Part shown: in pieces, positions 58,901 to 64,000 of the stretch | Numbering within the stretch: the first letter of the stretch is position 1 | Layout: the number at the start of each line of letters is the position of its first letter | Assembly: GCA_016280395.1 (NCBI GenBank) | Contig: JAEEGQ010000056.1 | Location: forward strand, 1 to 64,000 | Source of the DNA: Lachnospiraceae bacterium | GTDB lineage: Bacteria > Bacillota > Clostridia > Lachnospirales > Lachnospiraceae | DNA: 64,000 nucleotides | Direction of reading: 5' to 3' | Made by a program: the position numbers and the translations under genes | Notes under the pieces: generated by a model | The model's input: the letters and a program-made list of their open reading frames with translations, nothing else | What the model was told of the DNA's origin: nothing | Databases searched by the model: none

Positions 58901-60382
58901 ATGACTAACATTCCTGTTGTGAAACCCGGGATCATCGCCGTAAGCCGCGACTGCTTCCCCATTGAGCTTTCCAAAATGCGCCGCGCTGCCATCAAGAGCG
59001 CCTACACCGGCGAACTTTACGAGTGCCCTGTAACTGTCGAGAACGAGCTTGATATGCTTAAAGCAGTTGAAGATGTTAAAAAGGCCGGCTGCAATGCACT
59101 TATCGTATTTCTTGGCAACTTCGGTCCCGAAACGCCCGAAACACTCATCGCAAAGAACTTTGACGGTCCCTGCATGTTTGTTGCCGCAGCAGAAGGCGAC
59201 GGCGACATGATCAACGGCCGCGGCGATGCCTACTGCGGTATGCTGAACTGCTCCTACAACCTCAAGATGCGCCACCTGAAAGGCTATATTCCCGAATACC
59301 CTGTAGGCACAGCCAAAGACATTGCCGGCATGATCGAGGAGTTCATTCCCATTGCACGTGCCGTTATCGGTATCTCGAATCTTAAGATAATCACCTTTGG
59401 TCCGCGTCCCCAGGACTTCTTCGCCTGCAATGCGCCCATCAAAGGGCTTTACGAGATCGGCGTTGAGATCGAAGAGAACTCCGAGCTTGACCTTTTCGTA
59501 AGCTTCAAGGAGCATGCAAACGATCCCCGCATCCCCGCTGTATGCGAAGCCATGAAGAAGGAAATGGGCGAAGGCAATTATTATGACGAGCTCAACGCGC
59601 GCATGGCTCAGTTTGAGCTTACTCTCCTTGACTGGGCAGAAAAGCACAAGGGTTCACGCAGCTATGTTGCTTTTGCAAACAAGTGCTGGCCCGCATTCCC
59701 CGAGACCTTCGGTTTTGAACCCTGCTATGTGAACAGCCGCCTTGCTTCGATCGGCATTCCCGTTGCATGCGAAGTTGATATCTACGGTGCATTGAGTGAA
59801 TACATCGGCGCCTGCGTTTCAGCCGATGCCGTTACACTTCTCGATATCAACAATTCCGTTCCCCAGTACATTTACGATGAAAACATCAAGGGCAGATACG
59901 ATTACAAGCTTACAGACACATTTATGGGCTTCCACTGCGGAAACACCCCCGAATGCAAGATGTGTGACAACCGTGCTGTTAAATATCAGCTGATCCAGCA
60001 CCGTCTCCTCGAGCCTCAGGGCTCCGAGCCCGATTTCACACGCGGCACGCTTGAGGGTGACATCGCAGCGAGCGATATAACCTTCTACCGTCTGCAGTGC
60101 GACAGCGAAGGAGTTCTTCGTTCCTACATCGCAGAGGGCGAAATCCTTGATGTTCCCACAAGATCGTTTGGCGGTATCGGCATCTTTGCAATACCCGAGA
60201 TGGGCCGCTTCTATCGCCATGTTCTTATCCAGAACGGCTTCCCGCACCATGGCGCCGTTGCTTTCGGGCACTACGGAAAGGCTCTTTACGAAGTATTCAA
60301 GTTTATCGGTGTATGCCCCGGAAATATCGGCTACAACCAGCCGAAGGGCGTTCTTTACAAGACCGAGAATCCGTTTGCATAA
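58901..60382 (+). CDS. L-fucose/L-arabinose isomerase family protein
   Basis: A 493-residue enzyme of the FucI/AraA fold that should interconvert an aldose and a ketose. Candidate metal ligands are in CEVDIYG (Glu), TLLDINN (Asp) and PHHGAVAFGHYG (His). NPxCM-type cysteines (CGNTPECKMCDN) are an extra feature seen in this subgroup. The usual E. coli FucI is longer (591), so this is the shorter, little-studied branch and the sugar is uncertain. Start after AAAGGA; strong promoter and terminator make it a single-gene unit. Confidence 0.85.
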   Translation: MTNIPVVKPGIIAVSRDCFPIELSKMRRAAIKSAYTGELYECPVTVENELDMLKAVEDVKKAGCNALIVFLGNFGPETPETLIAKNFDGPCMFVAAAEGDGDMINGRGDAYCGMLNCSYNLKMRHLKGYIPEYPVGTAKDIAGMIEEFIPIARAVIGISNLKIITFGPRPQDFFACNAPIKGLYEIGVEIEENSELDLFVSFKEHANDPRIPAVCEAMKKEMGEGNYYDELNARMAQFELTLLDWAEKHKGSRSYVAFANKCWPAFPETFGFEPCYVNSRLASIGIPVACEVDIYGALSEYIGACVSADAVTLLDINNSVPQYIYDENIKGRYDYKLTDTFMGFHCGNTPECKMCDNRAVKYQLIQHRLLEPQGSEPDFTRGTLEGDIAASDITFYRLQCDSEGVLRSYIAEGEILDVPTRSFGGIGIFAIPEMGRFYRHVLIQNGFPHHGAVAFGHYGKALYEVFKFIGVCPGNIGYNQPKGVLYKTENPFA

Positions 60383-60432
60383 GTTCTTATTGTCCGAAAG
60401 CCGGCTACCCGGCAAACCGGTTCATAGCTTGA

Positions 60433-60468
60433 AAAAGCCCGTGCAGGCTGCTGCACGGGCTTTTATTT
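60433..60468 (+). terminator. Terminator of the isomerase gene
   Basis: A perfect 14-bp stem (arms 60433-60446 and 60451-60464, core AGCCCGTGCAG) with loop GCTG, ending in TTTTATTT, 50 bases after the stop codon. Its A run also serves the opposite strand. Confidence 0.92.
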
Positions 60469-60500
60469 ATCCTGCCGGGGTAAGTCCCGGTCCTCATTTT

Positions 60501-61847
60501 TTATTCTCTTCCTCCGATAACAACTTCTACCTCCTCGGGCTTGGTGTTCCGGATCAATGTTATCGTCAGGGTTTCTCCGGCTTCGGTCTCGCTTATGATA
60601 TCATAAATGACATCGGCCGTTTTAAGTTCTTTATCGCCGATCTTTACAAGGATGTCTCCCTTTTTGATCCCTGCCGCTTCCGCAGGCGATCCGGCTTTTA
60701 CTTCCGTAACATAAAGGCCGTACTTGATATCAAGCTTCTTCAAAACGCCTGCAGGCGTCTCGGTAGTCACTACGCCAAGATAATTCCTTGCTGTTCCGTT
60801 TGCAAGGCTTAAGATCGCGTTCCGCACACCGTCAACAGCTATCATTGTGGTAATGTTCTCATTCCTCGCTTCCTTAAAACCGTGAGTAAGAATGCCGACC
60901 ACTTCACCGGCAGTGTTTACGAAAACACCGCTGCCGAGCGCATTTTCAGGAAGATCGGTGTTGTATATCTCAAACCTGTTATCGGTTACATAAGCGAAAT
61001 TACCGGTATTCGTAACCATTGCAAAGCGGTATGTGCCCATGTATCCGTCCGGGCTTCCCACAAGTATCACGGGATCCCCGGCCTTTACAGCCTTTGATTC
61101 ACCAAAGACGGTATATTCGACGCTCCTGCGGTCTGATGCAAGACATTTTTCAAGCGGTACCGAAAGCATGGAAAGATCATACTCGGCGTCTGTTGAGAGG
61201 ACCGAAACATCCTGTATTGTCGTCTTTCCGACTGTGACATCGATCCTGTCGGCCTGTGCGGCGCTTCCCGCAGATACAAGGACAAGCAGCTCGACCCCGT
61301 TATCTCCGATAAGGATACCGCTTTCGGACACGGCCGATTCAAGAGGTTCGCCGAACCAGTCCGTCTCTATCGAGACATAATCCACGCGGACAAGGCTCTT
61401 TGCAGCTTTCTTTGCGATGCCTCCAAGCTTTTCGTACATCTCTTTTAGCTGCTCGATCGGATTATCCGATGCCGCCTCCGTAGGTGTTACGGACGGCACC
61501 TCTGTAGGTGTTGCGGACGGAGCCTCGGTTGGAGTGAACGGCACCTGCGGCGTTGGCGTTGGTGTTGGCATAGGCGTAGGCGTGGCAGGCCTTGCTGTAG
61601 GCGAGAGAGCGGGCGTACGAGTAGGCGTCGGAGATATCGTAGGTGTCGGGGAAAGTCCCAGAAGCCTGCCTATCGGAACATCCGATACCATGAACATAAA
61701 CCTTGCCACAATGCCAAAAACGGCCGCAAGAACCACAGTGCCGAGTGTAACAAACAGCACCTTCTTAATGCGACCTTTTTTCTTTGATACTATTTTTTCG
61801 CGTAAGAACTGATAATCCCCGTTCTCCGCAGGCTTTTTTTCGTCCAA
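60501..61847 (-). CDS. HtrA/DegP-like membrane protein with altered active site and PDZ domain
   Basis: A 448-residue protein: cytoplasmic basic start, one membrane helix (about 28-52), a Thr/Pro stalk (66-127, many TPTP units), a chymotrypsin-fold domain (about 150-350) and a C-terminal PDZ domain (about 355-445). Asp224 (EYDLSML) of the triad remains, but the His site reads VSAGSAAQ, and the usual GNSGG is ALGSG (303-307). It is therefore probably not a protease, and may act as a folding or signalling adaptor. Start is TTG 61847 after AGAGG. The two-component genes lie just upstream. Confidence 0.8.
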   Translation of the reverse strand: MDEKKPAENGDYQFLREKIVSKKKGRIKKVLFVTLGTVVLAAVFGIVARFMFMVSDVPIGRLLGLSPTPTISPTPTRTPALSPTARPATPTPMPTPTPTPQVPFTPTEAPSATPTEVPSVTPTEAASDNPIEQLKEMYEKLGGIAKKAAKSLVRVDYVSIETDWFGEPLESAVSESGILIGDNGVELLVLVSAGSAAQADRIDVTVGKTTIQDVSVLSTDAEYDLSMLSVPLEKCLASDRRSVEYTVFGESKAVKAGDPVILVGSPDGYMGTYRFAMVTNTGNFAYVTDNRFEIYNTDLPENALGSGVFVNTAGEVVGILTHGFKEARNENITTMIAVDGVRNAILSLANGTARNYLGVVTTETPAGVLKKLDIKYGLYVTEVKAGSPAEAAGIKKGDILVKIGDKELKTADVIYDIISETEAGETLTITLIRNTKPEEVEVVIGGRE

Positions 61848-61952
61848 AACAATAACCTCTGATCATGTAAAACAGTCATATCGGTCAAAACTGCACAGGA
61901 TTGCATTATCGGCATTATAACATGCAGTTGTTAACAGAATATGAATGAGTTT

Positions 61953-63341
61953 TTAAAGTTCTGCTAATGGCATCGAGAACGTAAATTCCGTTCCGACACC
62001 TTCGGTGCTCACAAGTGTGATATTCTCACCGTGAGCGTCGATTATCTCTTTTACGATGGCAAGACCAAGCCCCGTTCCGCGCTTATCCTTGCCGCGTGAC
62101 GCATCTGTCTTGTAAAAGCGCTCAAACACCTTTTTCTGTGCGTCCTTAGGAATACCGATGCCGGAATCCTTGACACTTACAAACACCTTGCTGGCCTTGA
62201 TATTAACCGAAATGGTTATGGTCGAATCCTGATTGCTGAATTTGATGGCGTTATCAAGAAGGTTGTAAAGTACCTGCTGGATCCGCCCCATATCTGCGGA
62301 TATGAGCACCTCCGGGTCACAGAACTGCAGCTCGATCGTAATACGCTTCTTTGTGCAGGTCCCCTCAAAGGATGCGGCAGTCTTCTTGATCACCTCGTTT
62401 ATGTCAAATACGGTTATATCGAGGGTGTCGTTATTATCCATCCTTGAAAGTGACAGCAGGTCTTCCGTAAGCTTTGTAAGGCGCTCTGTCTCAAAAAGTA
62501 TGATGTCCAGATATCTTCCGGCCGATTCCATTGGTATGGTGCCGTCTTTTATGGCCTCAAGATACCCTTTTATGGATGTTAACGGCGATCTGAAGTCATG
62601 TGAAACATTGCCTATGAATTTCTTCTGGTATTCCTCGAGACGCCCGACCTCTTCGGCAGTTACGCGCATGGCCTCGGAAATATCGCGGTACTCGGCCCGA
62701 AACCTCGGGGCTTTGTACTTGTAATTCTTTTTTGCATACTCTATCGCGGCTTTTTTAAGCTTTGCAACGGGCCATATCGTCATGAACCAGATGAGGACGA
62801 ATACCATCAGCAGTATAAGCGAAAAAGCGAGGATCATAAGGCTGATCGTATCGACATAAAAGCCTGCATCCTGATAAATGCTCTGCATTGATACGGCAAG
62901 ACATACATAGCCTCTTATCTGGTAGTCATAAACGATCGGCTCGGACACGAGAAGGAGCGGCTCCCTTGAGATCTCGGTTATGGTGATGTCCTCGAATGTA
63001 AGGGTGGAGCTGCCTATATAGCGTTCAATGGTGTAGAATTCCTTTCCGCCGGTGTCAATGAAGACAACTCCCGCGGTATTGGTGAGAAGGACGCGCATCC
63101 CGAGGAAATGGTCGATACTTGTGAGCTGTTTTTTCAGCTCGTTTATCGTTATTCCCGAACGGTAATAGTTTTCGCCGTATTCGACGGCAACCATCTGCGC
63201 CTCCTGCAGGACCGCGTTTTTGCGGTTTGCAAGAAGAGAACGCCTGATACGGCTCTGTCCCAACGCATTGACGATGAAGAACATAGCCGTAACAGTCGCA
63301 ATATAAACAAATATAAGTCTTAGTGTGATCTTATGCCCCAT
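61953..63341 (-). CDS. Sensor histidine kinase
   Basis: A 462-residue membrane kinase: helix 1 (about 7-28), extracytoplasmic sensor domain (30-160), helix 2 (162-190), HAMP-like linker, HisKA domain with phospho-His248 in VSHDFRSPLTS, and the ATPase domain with N box NLLDNAIKFS, G1 DSGIGIP, F box FERFY and G2 GTGLGLAI. It starts 12 bases after the response regulator gene, a standard two-component pair. The HtrA-like gene follows after 105 bases and may be a target. Confidence 0.93.
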   Translation of the reverse strand: MGHKITLRLIFVYIATVTAMFFIVNALGQSRIRRSLLANRKNAVLQEAQMVAVEYGENYYRSGITINELKKQLTSIDHFLGMRVLLTNTAGVVFIDTGGKEFYTIERYIGSSTLTFEDITITEISREPLLLVSEPIVYDYQIRGYVCLAVSMQSIYQDAGFYVDTISLMILAFSLILLMVFVLIWFMTIWPVAKLKKAAIEYAKKNYKYKAPRFRAEYRDISEAMRVTAEEVGRLEEYQKKFIGNVSHDFRSPLTSIKGYLEAIKDGTIPMESAGRYLDIILFETERLTKLTEDLLSLSRMDNNDTLDITVFDINEVIKKTAASFEGTCTKKRITIELQFCDPEVLISADMGRIQQVLYNLLDNAIKFSNQDSTITISVNIKASKVFVSVKDSGIGIPKDAQKKVFERFYKTDASRGKDKRGTGLGLAIVKEIIDAHGENITLVSTEGVGTEFTFSMPLAEL

Positions 63342-63353
63342 AAGTGCTCCGGA

Positions 63354-64000
63354 TCATTTTCTCAATTCGAATTTATAGCCGACGCCCCAGACAGTGGACA
63401 GACTCCAGTTCGCCCTGTCCTTTATCTTCTCGCGAAGGCGCTTGATATGGACGTCCACGGTTCTCGTATCGCCCATGTATTCATAGCCCCAGACACGGTC
63501 CAAAAGCTGCTCGCGGGAAAAGACGCGGTTAGGATGCTTTGCAAGGTAAAACAGGAGCTCAAGCTCTTTAGGCGGCATATCCACATATTCGCCGCAATAT
63601 GTGACCGTATAATTTGCAAGATCCACGATAAGATCCGCGTGGGCCACAAAGGTGTCGCTGTTTTCGGGCAGGGGTTCCTGTTTTTCCGCAGGCTCCGCTG
63701 CCGCGCCTTTACGGCGCAGGACCGCCTTTACCCTGGCAACAAGCTCTTTTGAATCAAAGGGCTTTACCATGTAATCGTCGGCTCCGAGCTCGAGCCCGAG
63801 CACCTTGTCGAAAACCTCGCCCTTTGCGGACAGCATGATTATCGGCACCTGTGAAGTCTTTCTCAGCTCCCTGCAGACCTCGTATCCGTCGATCCCCGGC
63901 AGCATAAGGTCAAGCAGGATGATATCCGGCCCGAATTCCTTGAACTTTACAAGGGCTTCCTCGCCATCTTCGGCAATCTGCGTGTCGAAGCACTCCTTTG
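63354..64000 (-). CDS. OmpR-family response regulator, 5' end outside the window
   Basis: The reading frame continues beyond base 64000, so the N-terminus is missing. Visible: most of a receiver domain with DIILLDLMLPGIDG (phospho-acceptor Asp), KPF near its end (MVKPFDSKEL), an Ala/Glu/Pro linker, and a C-terminal winged helix (MPPKELELLFYLAKHPNRVF, then VWGYEYMGDTRTVDVHIKRL). It should be activated by the kinase encoded next. An internal ATG at 63905 is not the true start. Confidence 0.93.
   Translation of the reverse strand, partial: KECFDTQIAEDGEEALVKFKEFGPDIILLDLMLPGIDGYEVCRELRKTSQVPIIMLSAKGEVFDKVLGLELGADDYMVKPFDSKELVARVKAVLRRKGAAAEPAEKQEPLPENSDTFVAHADLIVDLANYTVTYCGEYVDMPPKELELLFYLAKHPNRVFSREQLLDRVWGYEYMGDTRTVDVHIKRLREKIKDRANWSLSTVWGVGYKFELRK

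Noticed and set aside
58838-59647. 269-codon minus-strand frame opposite the isomerase gene
   Set aside because: Antisense to a clear enzyme gene; no start signal.
61417-61812. Gly/Val repeat protein on the plus strand
   Set aside because: It is only the reverse reading of the Thr/Pro stalk of the HtrA-like gene.

Overview
The window reads as chromosome of an anaerobic Gram-positive bacterium of the Clostridia, most likely a Lachnospiraceae gut or rumen species. Reasons: Clostridia-type Shine-Dalgarno sites (AGGAGG) before nearly every gene, a long pyrophosphate-dependent phosphofructokinase, ferredoxin-linked indolepyruvate oxidoreductase with an AMP-forming aryl-CoA ligase, VanZ and MMPL families, sugar-binding lipoproteins with Thr/Pro linkers, and many glycoside hydrolases without signal peptides. 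Species cannot be fixed from sequence alone. No rRNA, tRNA, CRISPR array, transposase or phage gene was seen.

Layout. 0-2.1 kb: a sugar ABC substrate-binding lipoprotein behind a promoter with LacI-type operator-like boxes. 2.4-5.8 kb: a self-regulated TetR operon (flavin reductase-like, NAD(P)-binding and DUF1295 membrane proteins) interrupted by intergenic hairpin repeats. 6-9.8 kb: GH13 amylase, voltage-gated-type K+ channel, GNAT acetyltransferase. 9.9-14.1 kb: iorA-iorB-paaK-ACT, an aromatic 2-oxoacid to aryl-acetyl-CoA operon. 14.2-18.9 kb: an A+T-rich accessory block with three secreted or membrane-anchored unknowns (two of them paralogous), a 27-bp perfect inverted repeat, a small secreted peptide gene and a large regulator with two HTH domains and TPR-like helices. 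18.8-25.7 kb: MgtC-like protein, cation/proton antiporter, EAL phosphodiesterase, histidine phosphatase, GH13 glucosidase. 25.8-27.5 kb: a small membrane protein and an HTH-Uma2 nuclease-like gene. 27.6-33.2 kb: TetR / DUF308 / MMPL exporter / coiled-coil surface protein. 33.3-38.6 kb: FNT channel, split chromate transporter pair, PPi-phosphofructokinase, lipoprotein and small proteins. 38.9-49 kb: carbohydrate locus GH35, VanZ, GH2, DUF5107-TPR, AraC. 49.2-54.6 kb: REC-HPt protein, C69 dipeptidase, membrane lipoprotein, methyltransferase, GtrA, nitroreductase. 54.6-57.5 kb: ABC transporter with two FtsX-type permeases. 57.7-64 kb: GH43-like enzyme, fucose/arabinose isomerase-family enzyme, a catalytically altered HtrA-like protein, and an OmpR-type two-component system running off the end.

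The most unusual signals are not single enzymes: (i) a family of short repeats that sit directly on start codons and themselves contain the Shine-Dalgarno sequence, with signs that copies were inserted behind an older ribosome binding site; (ii) the A+T-rich block pairing a double-HTH TPR regulator with a convergent small secreted peptide and a very strong hairpin; (iii) an HtrA-fold protein that has lost its catalytic His; (iv) tightly organised promoter/operator pairs (TetR palindrome, Uma2 direct repeats, LacI-like boxes).
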